From the NCBI GenBank assembly GCA_017893485.1, contig CM030367.1, positions 85,008,853-85,072,852 on the forward strand: a stretch of DNA of 64,000 nucleotides. The letters are read 5' to 3'. The notes beneath the pieces are model-generated. The model saw only the letters and a list, made by a program, of their open reading frames with translations. It did not search any database and was not told where the DNA came from. Of the stretch, positions 23,271 to 34,234 are shown piece after piece. Positions within the stretch are counted from its first letter, which is position 1; each line of letters starts with the position of its first letter. Origin of the DNA: Hemerocallis citrina (Eukaryota > Streptophyta > Magnoliopsida > Asparagales > Asphodelaceae). The position numbers and the translations under genes are program-made.

Positions 23271-24560
23271 GAAAGGTAAAGTCTTTAATAGTTGTTGTAT
23301 GTTTACTTTCATACTTGTTAAAAATCAAGTCCTTCGCAAATCTAGTTCATGAAAGATAAAGTCTTTAATGGTTTGTTGTATGTTTACTTTCATACTTGTC
23401 AAAAATCAAGTCCTTGGTAAATCTAGTTCATGAAAGATAAATCCTTTAGTAGTTGTTGTATGTTTACTTTCGTACATGTAAAAATATCAAATTTTTGGTA
23501 ATTCTAGTTCATGAAAGATTAAGCTATTATTTGCTTCTAGGGTGTGAAAGATTAAGTATCTATTTGCTTCTAGTTGTGAAATATTAAGCTTTTATTCTAG
23601 GTTGTGAAGGATTATGTTTTATTTTGCTTCTAAGTTTAAAAGGATCAATTCTTTAGTAATGGGTTTCATGTTACTTTCATGTTGATTAAAAGTCTTAGTT
23701 TAACTTCAATATGTAGAAAGATCAAATCTTTAGTAGTGTGCTTCTTTAGCTTCTATGTGGAAAAGATTAGTTTTATTAGTAGCATGTTTATTTGCTTCTA
23801 GGTTGATTAGAAGACTTCTATGTTGCTTCTATGTATAAAAGATCAAGTTATTAGTAGCATGTTTATTTTACTTCTAGGTTGATTAGAAGACTTCTATAAT
23901 TGCTTCTAGGTGTAAAAGATCAAGTTTTTATTAGTAGGACCCTTATTTTTTTTATAAGTTGTTAGAAGACTTCTACGTTTGTTCTATAGATAAAAGAACA
24001 AGTTTGTAATAGCATGCATTATTTGCTTCTAGGTTGTTAGAAGACTTCTATGTTACTTCTATGTGTAATAGATCAAGTTTTTATTAGTAGCACGTTTATT
24101 TTTCTTCTACATTGTTAGAAGAATTCTATGTGTAATAGATCAAGTTTTTATTAGTAGCACGTTTATTTTGCTTCTAGGTTGTTAGAAGACTCCAATGTTT
24201 GTTCTATGGGTAAAAGATCAAGTTTGTAGTAGCATGCTTTATGTGCTTCTAGGTTGTTAGTAGACTTCTATGTTACTTCTATGTGTAAAAGATCAGGCTA
24301 TTAAGTAGGTGGTTCTAGTTGAATTTCATGAAGAACCAATGAATTCTAGTTGTATGTTGTTCTAGTTAAGTTCAATAAAGAACCCATGAATTTTTGTTGC
24401 ATGATTGTTCTAGTTGAATTTGACAAAGAACCCATGAATTCAAGTTATATGTTTTTCTAATTAAGTCTAATAAAGAACCCATGAATTTATGTTGCATGAT
24501 TATTCTGGTTGAATTTGACAAAGAACCCATGAATTCTAGTTGTATGTTGTTCTAGTTAAA
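23271..24560 (+). repeat. Second and third tandem arrays of the Tek-D LTR
   Basis: 23271-24300: degenerate units of roughly 75-80 bp built from GCTTCTAGGTTGTTAGAAG and AAAAGATCAAGTTTTTA words, probably evolved from the 80-bp unit. 24301-24560: four or five units of about 60 bp with TTCTAGTTGAATTTGACAAA and GAACCCATGAATT. No ORF. Confidence 0.8.
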
Positions 24561-25581
24561 CTTTGACTAAATCATGTGAGTGTTCTTCATCTTTAATTTA
24601 TGAATGATAATAAGATGATAGTAAGCTTAACATGAAATTCTAGTAAATATAAGCTGGATATGCCATAAAATGTTAGTGGTAAGATTATGTATTCAATTAT
24701 GGGTAATAATGGTTAGTAAAGTCACCATTGTAGTAGCTTGATAGAAGCTAAGGGTCGTCAACCATCAAGACTTATATTCAACTGCCGTAGGAACTATGGT
24801 TAAGTCACACCTCGTGCGCCGGTGGATCTTAACCGGTGTAGGTTGATTACGGGCCGAGAGTGTAGGTGATATCCAAGTTCAGAGTAGTGACAAGTGAGGG
24901 AGATTCCTTCGCTGGCGTCTTGGATCGATTGGCCATGAGTTGGACCCATGGCGATCTTAAGAAAGTCTAGGTTGAGACCTAGGAGGAGTGTTACCATTGT
25001 TGCACCCCGTTAGATTGTTTAGGATTAGTGACATCATTAGGGTTGTAACTTGTAACTATTGTTACTTAACCATTTTATCTACATCTTGCCAAAAGGGAAG
25101 AGTTGATATTAGGGGTGATACCTTATGACCTGACTTGTCCTCTAGGCCGACACTAGGTGGTGTTATTGGATTGTACCATTCTGTCAAAGGGATACGTACG
25201 GTGCCTTCTCACGAGTCGGGAGCACGGGCTACGTATCTTGCTGTGTTAAATCCTGAAATACCATTATAAGAACAGGAGGTTCTCCTGTCGGAACTAGGGA
25301 ATGGACCCCGGAATTCCGTCACGTTTTATGTCGGGGAAGCGAACCGGCCATAGACTATTGTTCTATGAGTTATGGGTGCCACAGGGTAGGCTTCGTGCTA
25401 TCCTGTGCTGTGGATACTCTGAGTTCGTCTGGCGTTTGAGTGAGGTCCAGTACACTGGGTTGTGATGACAAACATAGACACCATGAGCGTATGCATTGGT
25501 GGGACTTGACCACATCTGCAACCTCATCAGTCACGTTGTGCCTGTCAGGAAAATGTTGAGTACAAAAGTAGAATTCATAAT

Positions 25582-25668
25582 GCGGGTTCAAATCCCTAAA
25601 TATGGAGAACGGCTTGATATGGACGTATGTAGTTATGCGATGCATACGGTTCCAGAGTCTCGCTTGCA
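25582..25668 (+). promoter_or_regulatory. Conserved U5 block, Tek-D copy (diverged)
   Basis: GGGTTCAAATCCCTA, then TGGAGAACGGCTT, GTATGTAGTTATGCGATGC and GACTAAGTGCA, in the same order and spacing as the Tek-F block (41595-41700), although the rest of the two LTRs cannot be aligned by eye. Confidence 0.55.
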
Positions 25669-26111
25669 TTAGACTAAGTGCATCCTAGCCTTAGTTGACT
25701 TTGCTTTAAATTCTAAGCCATAACACCCACGAACACTTAAACTACACCTGCACATTTTACCATGCTTACATATGTTTGTTAAAGTTGAGATTTTCGCTAC
25801 TTGTAATAAGCATTTTGCGTCAGTATATATACTGACGTCCCCACTCAATTTGGTTGAGGATGCAGGACCGCTGATCCGGGAAAACTCTAGGCAAGGTGTA
25901 GCGTCCAAGTAAAGAGCCCAGTGTTCATTTATTTTTTACGTATACTCTGATGTAATTTATTGACATTATTGTAACACTCGGCTTGTAAGACATTATGTTG
26001 AATAAAAAGTTTTAAATTTTCCTTCTTTTCTGTGTATTATAGCTAATTGAATGTAAAGGTATAGGCTTATGTCACGAATTCTCCATATAGGAAATTTGGG
26101 GCATTACAGAG

Positions 26112-26124
26112 TGGTATCAGAGCC
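26112..26124 (+). other. Primer-binding site, tRNA-iMet type (Tek-D)
   Basis: TGGTATCAGAGCC three bases after the LTR end. It sets the plus-strand orientation. Confidence 0.9.
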
Positions 26125-26290
26125 AACTTCAATTTATAGTCCGACACAGTAGGAAAATAGACTTGGATGCCTTGTAAGGGTTTGGGTTTTGGCCAGATGT
26201 AGATAATTATAATTCATATTGTTGCTCCTTCAACTTATGTTTTATGATATTTCTATATCTGGACTAATTTCCGTGTTTACTCCATACAGG

Positions 26291-26814
26291 ATGGCTAACA
26301 GTGCCACTCACTGTAGGAATGAGTGGGCTCATGGGATAGAGGTTGAGGTGGATTCAGATCTGGAGCCCATCACAGATGGTGACGAGTCACCGGTAGGAGC
26401 TGGGTTGGCCAATGGGGCCACAGTAGCTGCCGCAGCGGGGGTGCCCCTGCGGATGGCCAGATTCCTCTACCTCCACCCCGGCTACCGCCCAAGTCGACTA
26501 CAGTGGAGCAGGCCTTCGAGCAGGTGTTCCGTGATCTCGCGACATGGGGATGGTGCCACCCATGCCTTGAGAACCGGATGGATTCCTGTGAGTTTGTGCT
26601 CCTCAATACCGAGAGTGATGTGACGCGGCTGAGGAGGGCCAAGGTAAGGGCTGATCGTGGGACGGTGATCTTGAAGCACACGCACCCAGTGTAGTTTGCG
26701 TGTCTGGAGCGCAAGTGACCTGAGCTTCAGGCACAGATCACCCAGCTATAGGCACTATTAGGACCACCACTTGCTACAGGGAGCCCTGCAGGAGACACCA
26801 GTAGTAGCGATTAG
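26291..26814 (+). pseudogene. Tek-D leader ORF ('ORF0'-like), frameshifted
   Basis: Starts at the first AUG after the primer site (MANSATHCRNEWAHGIE), 183 bp after the LTR, matching the position and Met-Ala-Asn start of the leader ORF of Tek-F and Tek-G (158-159 bp after the LTR). The N-terminal part is acidic (VDSDLEPITDGDE). A frame change near 26440 leads through a proline-rich stretch to EQAFEQVFRDLATWG and a heptad-like end with two stops, closing at TAG 26812-26814. Apart from the start, residue identity to Tek-F/G is low; homology is inferred mainly from position and composition. Function unknown. Confidence 0.5.
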
Positions 26815-27046
26815 GTGGATAGGTGCCTATCAGTTATTTTGTTGTTTTGTCGTTTTGTTGTTTATATCTATGTTATATATAATGTAATGGAAAAATGCAA
26901 GTTGTAAGATAAGGGGTTTTTAATGAAATGAGATATAGCCTTATGTTTTTCCTACAAAATCACATGTACATTATGAGATTGGATGAATATTATTTTTTTG
27001 CAATATCATAATATGATGCCTATGTTTATTCCATTATTTTTACCAG

Positions 27047-27571
27047 ATGTCTCGTAGAACCAGGAGCGGTAGAATCGACCAGAATGAGGGCGAGGGTAAT
27101 GGTGGCAATGACACAGGTCTTGATGTAGGGGCAGAGCTCACTCGTATGTATCAGGTAGTCAGAGACTTTGTAGAAGCAAGCCGTAACAACGTTCAGCAAC
27201 AGGGAGCACCTGCAGGTAACTGGGGAGTTGCAACTACCGACCCTGTCAAGATGGCCGAATCTTTCTGTATAATGAGGCCACCTTTTTTTGAGGGCCAGGC
27301 ATACTCGACAACAGCTGACGAATGGATTCGTCAGGTAAAGAGTATTTGAGGTAATGCTGACACTAGATGACAGCAAGGTCAGGTTGGCTAGTATTTTACT
27401 AGAGAAGGATGTCGGGGTCTGGTGGCAGTCAGTGAAGAGGAGCATGGGCAAAGGACCCATTGCCTAGGAAGACTTCTTGGAGGAGTTCAGGCAGCACTAT
27501 TTTCCTTTGGATGTGCAAGAGGACAAGGCCATGAAGTTCTTCAACCTGAAATAGGGAAGCCTGACGGTCCG
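27047..27571 (+). pseudogene. Tek-D gag, 5' part, truncated by Ath-E
   Basis: Starts MSRRTRSGRIDQNEGEG. The N-terminal domain (LDVGAELTRMYQVVRDFVEA) and start of capsid (DPVKMAESFCIMRPPFFEGQ, then in another frame LASILLEKDAGVWWQSVKRS and FLEEFRQHYFPLDVQEDKAM) match gag of the other Tek elements. A frameshift lies at about 27345, stops at about 27465 and 27552-27554 (TAG for CAG). It is cut at 27571 in the codons for the SVREYETRF motif. Gag does not resume beyond Ath-E. Confidence 0.88.
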
Positions 27572-29006
27572 TATAGTCAAGAATGTTAAATTACCTTCTA
27601 CACTGCTCTAATCACTCATGTTTGTTCCTTTAAGGGCATGGTATCTACTCCTTAAAGTTAAGATTTTCCTAGGACAAGAAGTAGGCATGGTATCTACTCT
27701 AATTCGTTTCTTTCCTTAAGTACTTAGCATGGTATCTACTAAGTTGCACTTGAAGAAAGCATAGGAACAATGGAAGTGAACAAACACTCAAAGCTCTAGA
27801 AGTTGGTATCAAATCTAGATCCTTCAAGTTGATTAAACCAAGAACCCCTAAAGATTCCTGTGTTACAAGTATGGGCACAAGATATGGGTCATCTCTTTAC
27901 TCATATAACAGAGTCAATTTTATAATAAGCTAACTTGATAATATCAGGTTCTTCAGATCAGTCGACTGTTGCTAGCTCTTAGTCGACTGATTCTACGAAC
28001 TTTCTAACAAATGTTGATATTATAATTTTGATCAAGATACCCAGATTTAATCAATAAGTGAATAAAGTAGTTTTTAGAAGATTATAAACATTACATGACT
28101 ACGGTTTCATGATTTTAACAACTTTTATTAACTAAACATTTAGACTTCATGATTTTAACAATAAAAACAGAAACTAGAAAGAAGAAGAAGTAACACTGAT
28201 TATTATGATATTCAGCCTTGAAGTCGACTTGAACTGCCTCTCAGTCGACTTGATCTTGTCCTTCAGTGCACTTGATCTCCTTCCTTCGTTTGATTGTACT
28301 TGATCTTCTTTCGTTAATTCCTACTCTTCTTTCTCTCTCGATCTGATTGTCACTATCAGATATCCAGAGATTGAGATATTCTCACCTATTCTAAACTGCG
28401 TATTCCAGCCTTTTTATAGTTTCTTTTGCACCCATCTACAGATCTCAAGTTCCATCATTCCTATCTCTTCACGCGTCTGATATGGATTGAGTTGATCTTC
28501 TTACTTGCCAAACCTGAGTCTCTGACTTGATTGTTGGGAAGTTGTTATTTGTAGTTATCCCATATCTGTTTCCTGGATTGTAGCAGCTCACTTTGATTCG
28601 GATTTGGATGAGGATGAATCTTCAACTATCTTTATCCTTTAACTCCCGCTGAATGTCAGTCGACTAGTTTTGGAATCAGTCGATTGTGTCGTGAATTCTG
28701 GGGATTCAAATTAGTCAGTCAAGTCGACTGTCTTTTGGGTAAGTCGACTGTATTGCGCAGCTTCGGAATCTCAACCTCCTCTATTCAGTCGATTGTTGTT
28801 GAAAGACCAGTCGACTTATGTTCTGTAGCTTCCTGTGTATCATCCTTACAGTCTGGAGTAAATCTTGAATCTGCTTCGTTTAGTTGCTTTTAGGTTGTTT
28901 CCTATGAAAAAGAGAAAAGAAGAGTAAATTACCACATATAGAGAATTTAATTGTCTAATTGCATTCAGATTATTGCTCCAAAATGTGGATATTATTGGAT
29001 TTATCA
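27572..29006 (-). repeat. Ath-E 3' LTR, truncated
   Basis: Matches 36268-37727 of the 5' LTR. The segment equivalent to 35990-36267 (the U5 end with the GATCGACCC motif) is missing; Tek-D gag abuts directly at 27571. TATA-like TATAAAAA on the minus strand at 28411-28418. Contains five pairs of GTCGAC-type palindromes (27960-28000, 28222-28252, 28655-28690, 28710-28750, 28786-28818). One of them spans the spacer CTAGCTCTTAG. Confidence 0.92.
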
Positions 29007-30540
29007 AATACCCCCAAACTTAGCTTTTGCTTGTCCTCAAGCAAAATAGACTACAAGCATTGCTTGAACATCTTGACCCTCCCAACATTTACCTCAGAGA
29101 ACTTGCTACAGTTAGTATCAAGGTTAGAACAAGCATTAAGATAGGTCTAAACAAGTTTTAATTTAAATGTTAATCACTTATTCACAAGAATACTCAACTT
29201 GAATATCAAATAGTAGTGTGGCCATTGCCTATGCAACATACTCATGATTAAGGTTAGCAAGCTCAACTATATTTCAACTCCAAAATCTCACCATGGCATA
29301 CACTCCCAAAAAAATATAGCTCTCATTAACATGGGAATTTCAAATTAGATCTCGTGACAAATTTCATTACTTGGATGAAACCATATGCTTGATCTTGCTA
29401 CTACATCTTCACACCATTGATTTTGCACACTACTTGGATCAAAAGGTCTTATATAGGTTGTGATGGGGCCATGGGTGCGGGTTTAAACAATTGAAGGGAG
29501 AAGGAATACAAAATTCTAAAGGATTAGTAGAGCAACTTATTTTTCTAAGAGAGATTTTTTTTTTTTTTTTTGCACAAGTATGAGGCCATATATCACAGGC
29601 TTATACTTTATTTCTACCAACACCTTTCACCCATCCACAACTCAGCAATTTACAACTTTTCATTTTTTTTTCTTATGAAAAATCCTCCAGCTTTTCTTTT
29701 ATATTTTCATCCCCTTCATCTTGACATACCACATCTTTTTTACAATTCTTGCTCTACTAACTCAATAGATATAGGTAAGGTACCCTATTCATCTAGGCAT
29801 GGTTAAGGATGATGTGTCTTACAAAAAGAAAGCTTTTATAGGCTTCAAAGGGGCAACTAGTGAATAATTAATGTTGGTAGGCTATTTGTCTTTGGTGATA
29901 GATTCTTAGGTGCCTTAATCATTTCCAAGTTTTCAGGCAAAAATCAAAGCAAGTTTCGAAAAGTAGCAAAAACAAGTTCTAGTTCACCTCAAGAATGCAG
30001 TCAACTGAGATCTTCAAGTGTATGACTCTCTCAAAAAAAAAATTAAGGCTCAAAACTCACAATTTGTGTATTTAAGTTTACTCACAGTCGAACTGGCTAT
30101 TCTCTTTCAAAATTCGTCGAATTGACATGACCACATGAATAAAAGTTTCAAGTATGATTCATATGATAAGTTACTATCATTTCTAAAGATAAAGACCACA
30201 ATTAATACTTGTTCTCCACTCTCTACCTATAGTAACTGAGCTCATGTTCTCATCATTGTTGTTAGAAGGGTTTTTATTTATTCATCCATTTTTTTTATAA
30301 TCAAAAGACTCTAAATTGTGAATAACTACCCCCAAACTTAGATGGAACATTGTCCTCAATGTTTGAAACAAAAACTTAAAAATAGGCATGTGTCCCCATC
30401 TAGTTTGAAGAAAAGAAATAAAAAGAAATGAATAAAGAACTGAATAAAGAAAAATAAATGGAAAGTGTAAGTACTCCCCTGAAAATTGGGTTGCCTCCCA
30501 ATAAGCGCTGTGTTTCTTGTCTTCAGCTAGACTTGATGAG
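29007..30540 (-). other. Ath-E non-coding region between integrase and 3' LTR, two polypurine tracts
   Basis: No ORF of note on the sense strand. The polypurine tract next to the LTR reads AAGTTTGGGGGTATT (complement of 29007-29023). A second copy, AAGTTTGGGGGTAGTT, is the complement of about 30326-30342, and both are followed on the plus strand by TTGTCCTCAA(G/T) about 15 bp on, so the segment is flanked by repeats of some 35 bp. Athila elements often have a long 3' non-coding or env-like region here; I see no envelope-like reading frame. Confidence 0.7.
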
Positions 30541-32097
30541 TTATGCAATGTACTGATTGGTTTGAAGAGTTATATCTTCCTCACGCGGCTCAAAACTCAT
30601 CTCAATATAAGGTTTCACCCTATGCCCGTTCACCTTGAACGTTTGATTTTTCTCTTTGCTATGAACCTCCAACGTTCCATGTGGAAAGACCTTTGTAACA
30701 ATGTACGGACCATACCATCGTGACATGAGCTTGCCTGGGAAGAGTCGTAATCTCAAGTTGTATATCAATACCTTCTGTCCTTCATAAAACTCCTTCCTTG
30801 CTAGCTGTTTATCATGGTATATCTTGGTCCGTTCCTTGTATAGCTTTGCATTTTCATATGCATCGTGCCTCAATTCTTCAAGCTCATTCAGCTGCAATCT
30901 TCTTTTGTCGCCTGTTTGTTTCATATCAAAATTGAACTTTTTAATGGCCCAATAAGCTTTGTGTTCCAACTCTACTGGAAGATGACATGCTTTTCCAAAG
31001 ACCAGACGGTATGGTGACATACCAATGGGTGTCTTGTATGCAGTTCTGTAGGCCCACAATGCATCATTCAAGCGTAGCGACCAATCCCTTCTGCTTGTAT
31101 TTACAGTCTTTTCTAGAATGCCCTTGATCTCTCTGTTGCTAATCTCCACTTGCCCACTGGTTTGAGGATGGTATGGAGTACCCACTCTATGTGTAATCCC
31201 ATACTTCTTCATCGAAGAAGCAAATGGAAAATTATTGAAGTGGCTACCTCCATCACTAATTATCACTCTTGGTGTACCGAACCTGGTGAAGATGTTATCC
31301 TGCAAAAACTTGACAACAACTTTGTAATCATTAGTTCTTGAGGGGACAGCCTCGACCCATTTAGACACATAATCCACACCCACGAGAATATATATATAAC
31401 CAAGCGAGTTAGGAAAAGGACCCATGAAGTCGATTCCCCATACATCAAAAAGCTCGATTACTTGGATATTTTTCAGTGGCATTTGATTTCTGGAAGAGAT
31501 GTTGCCTGTCCTCTGGCATCTATCACAAGTTCTGCAAAAGGAAAAAGCATCCTTGAATATATTAGGCCAATAAAAACCAGATTGTAATACCTTAAGTGCT
31601 GTTCTTTTTGCCCCAAAGTGTCCTCCACATGTATATTGGTGGCAATATTGCAGAATACTCATTTGCTCTTCTTCTGCCACACATCTTCTTATAATTTGAT
31701 CAGGGCAGAATTTGAACAAGTAAGGATCATCCCAATAATAGTGCTTGCACATGGCCACCAATCTCTTTCTTTCTTGACTCGTCATACCTGGAGGAAAAAC
31801 ATGAGCAGTGAGATAATTGACAATATTTGCAAACCATGGAAGTTATATATTTATTTCAAATAAGTGTTCATCTGGAAAGTTTTCATTTAATGGGGGCACA
31901 ATTCTCTCTTCATCATGCAGCAATCTGGACAAGTGATCTGCAACAACATTGTCACTTCCCTTCTTGTCTCTAATTTCAAGATCGAATTCTTGAAGCAACA
32001 GTACCCATCTGATCAACCTAGGCTTAGCATCCTTTTTTGCAAACAAAAATCTCAAAGCAGCATGGTCAGTGAAAACAATGACTTTAGATCCAATCAA
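30541..32097 (-). pseudogene. Ath-E RNase H C-terminal part and integrase, one stop
   Basis: A single frame from 32097 to 30541 interrupted only by a TAA at 31843-31845. RNase [20 protein letters not shown] and [10 protein letters not shown]. Integrase: H2C2 zinc finger ([14 protein letters not shown] ... [11 protein letters not shown]), catalytic Asp in [13 protein letters not shown], second Asp in IISDGGSHF, Glu in [12 protein letters not shown], and a C-terminal domain ending [20 protein letters not shown]. All three catalytic residues are present over 414 open residues (30541-31785). It would insert the cDNA into the host genome. No chromodomain. Confidence 0.92.
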
Positions 32098-33134
32098 ATA
32101 TGATCTAAACTTCTCTACAGCAAAGATGACAGCTAATATTTCTTTTTCAGTAGTGGAATAATTAAGCTGTGCATCATTTAAAGTTCGAGAAGCATAGTAA
32201 ATAGCATGGGGTACATAAGCTCAAAAGGATGGTTCCAATTTGGTGCCATGATGATGGGTGCGGAAATGAGAAGATTTTTCAATGTAACGAAAGCATTCGT
32301 GCATTCTTCTGTCCATGCAAACTCAACATCCTTAGCTAACAATCCACAAAGGGGTCTGGAGATTTTGGAAAAATCTTTTATAAATCTTCTATAGAACCCT
32401 GCATGTCCAAGAAAACTCCTTACACCCTTGACTGTAGTAGGAGGGGGTAGCTTCGATATGATGTCAATTTTTGCCTTATCCACCTCGATGCCCTTTTTGG
32501 ACACCACATGTCCTAAGACAATACCTTGTTGTACCATAAAATGACACTTTTCCCAATTAAGCACTAAATTGCATTCTTCACATCTTTTAAGCACAAGCTG
32601 CAAATGGTTAAGGCATTCATCAAAACAAGATCCAAAAACACTGAAATCATCCATAAATACCTCGATGAACCTTTTCACCATGTCTGAAAATATACTCATC
32701 ATGCATCTCTGAAATGTAGATGGTGCGTTGCACAATCCAAACGGCATCCTCCTGTATGCAAAAGTACCAAAAGGGCATGTAAAAGTGGTTTTTTCTTGAT
32801 CTTCTGGAGGAATAGCAATTTGATTATAGCCACTATAACCATCTAAAAAACAATAATGACTATATCCTGCTAATCTTTCTAACATTTGATCAATAAAAGG
32901 AAGAGGGAAATGATCTTTCCTGGTTTCGTTATTTAGCTTCCTGTAGTCAATGCATACCCTCCATCCTGTTGTCATCCTCGTAAGGATTAGCTCATTCTCT
33001 TCATTCTTCACCACTGTGACTCCACTTTTCTGAGGCACTACATGTATAGGACTCATCCATTTGCTATCTGAGATAGGGTAGATGATACCAACATCCAGTA
33101 GCTTAAGGACCTCTGTTCTTACCACTTCCTTCAT
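32098..33134 (-). pseudogene. Ath-E reverse transcriptase, intact palm; RNase H start deleted
   Basis: Open for 318 residues from 33134 to 32178: PIHVVPQKSGVTVV, TGWRVCIDYRKLNNETRKDH, PFGLCNAPSTFQRCM, catalytic FMDDFSVFG, and the thumb FLGHAGFYRRFIKDFSK. After FELM at about 32218 the sequence jumps to [14 protein letters not shown] in another frame; the stretch that normally holds the first catalytic Asp of RNase H is missing. RNase H is therefore probably inactive although RT and integrase look usable. Confidence 0.9.
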
Positions 33135-33271
33135 GTGTGGATTAAGCCTTCGTTGTGCTTCCCTGCTATTGCATTGTCTTCAAGAAGTATTTTATGCATG
33201 CACTTGGATGGACTTATTCCCTTGATATCTGCAATGGTCCATCCTAATGCACTCTTGTGTTCTCGCAATAC

Positions 33272-34174
33272 TCACAGCAGCTTCTCTTCTTCCTGCGCAC
33301 TCAAGTTTGCAGCGACTATCACAGGTAACATCTGGTTTTCACCCAAATATGCATACTTCAAGTGTTCAGGTAGCGGCTTTAGCTCCACATCTGGTGTCCT
33401 GGTAATAGAAGAAACAAAAGTTTTATTAGACATAAGATTCTCAAATGCAGGTGCATACTTACCTGAATATGATTTTGGAGTTTCAAGGTAGTGTACTGTT
33501 TCTGCAATCCTCCAATCATCATATTCTTGTTCAACATGAGATAGGGTTAGAGAATGTGTAATTGTAGCCTGTAGTGGATCAATGCTATTTACCTGAAATG
33601 TTTGGTCGACAATCCCCTGAACCACATCAATATTATAACATTCATGATCATCGTGTGGTAATTTTAGTGCATCAAACATTTTAAACTCAATCTTCTCACC
33701 ATTTATTTTCATACTTATAGTACCCTTTTTAACACAAATTTTTATATCAGCTGTACTCATAAAGGGCCTACCTAAGATGATCGGTAGAGAAAATGGCATT
33801 GAAGAGTCTTCCATATCCATAACAACAAAATCTGCAGGCAAAATAAAATCGTTTACCTGAACTAAAACATCTTCCAAAATACCTCTAGGTCTCCTGATGC
33901 TGCGATCAGCCAACTGCAAGGTGATGGATGTTGGTTTGAGTTTCCCTAATCCTAGCTTTTCGTAAACAGGGTATGGAAGAAGATTGATGCTTGCCCCCAA
34001 ATCTAACAGTGCCTTTTCAAAAAAATGCTCACCAACCCTGCAAGGAATGGTAAAACTACCTGGATCTTTCAACTTAGGAGGTAATTTCCTCAGCAACACG
34101 GCACTTACTTTCTCTGTCAGAGCCACATCCTCCCTAACCTGAAACGTTCTCTTGTGAGTACAGCATTCTTTCAA
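33272..34174 (-). CDS. Ath-E protease and pol linker, open reading frame
   Basis: An open frame of 300 residues. The active site is LLDLGASINLLPYPVYEKLG, the Asp-Leu-Gly variant usual for Athila-type proteases; later PIILGRPFMSTADIKI is the second conserved strand. It continues with KLPHDDHECYNIDVVQGI and ends in a linker that leads to RT. A frame change with stops at about 33135-33271 separates it from RT, and a stop at 34235 separates it from the gag frame. Confidence 0.85.
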   Translation of the reverse strand: MKECCTHKRTFQVREDVALTEKVSAVLLRKLPPKLKDPGSFTIPCRVGEHFFEKALLDLGASINLLPYPVYEKLGLGKLKPTSITLQLADRSIRRPRGILEDVLVQVNDFILPADFVVMDMEDSSMPFSLPIILGRPFMSTADIKICVKKGTISMKINGEKIEFKMFDALKLPHDDHECYNIDVVQGIVDQTFQVNSIDPLQATITHSLTLSHVEQEYDDWRIAETVHYLETPKSYSGKYAPAFENLMSNKTFVSSITRTPDVELKPLPEHLKYAYLGENQMLPVIVAANLSAQEEEKLL

Positions 34175-34234
34175 AAATTTGTCATAAGAAGGAATTTGTT
34201 TAATAGCATCAAGTAGGGGAATATTGATTTCTAC

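Larger units (their letters stand above)
21220..26108 (+). repeat. Tek-D 5' LTR, unusually long; left edge unresolved
   Basis: The right end is clear: GGGGCATTACA at 26108, followed by GAG and the primer site. A promoter lies at 22124-22131 and donor-like AG/GTGGGGG at about 22276. The left end is not clear: no TG terminus with a convincing match to the right end was found, so the true start lies somewhere from 21080 to about 21550. The transcribed part is dominated by three tandem arrays (22316-24560). 25582-25668 holds the diverged U5 block. If one unit, the LTR is about 4.6 to 4.9 kb. Confidence 0.7.

Noticed and set aside
22316..24560. CRISPR array
   Set aside because: Units are contiguous tandem repeats without unique spacers, in a eukaryotic LTR.
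29570..29806. 78-codon plus-strand frame in the Ath-E 3' region as an env-like gene
   Set aside because: It is antisense to the element, AT-rich and hydrophobic by composition, with no signal or fusion motif.
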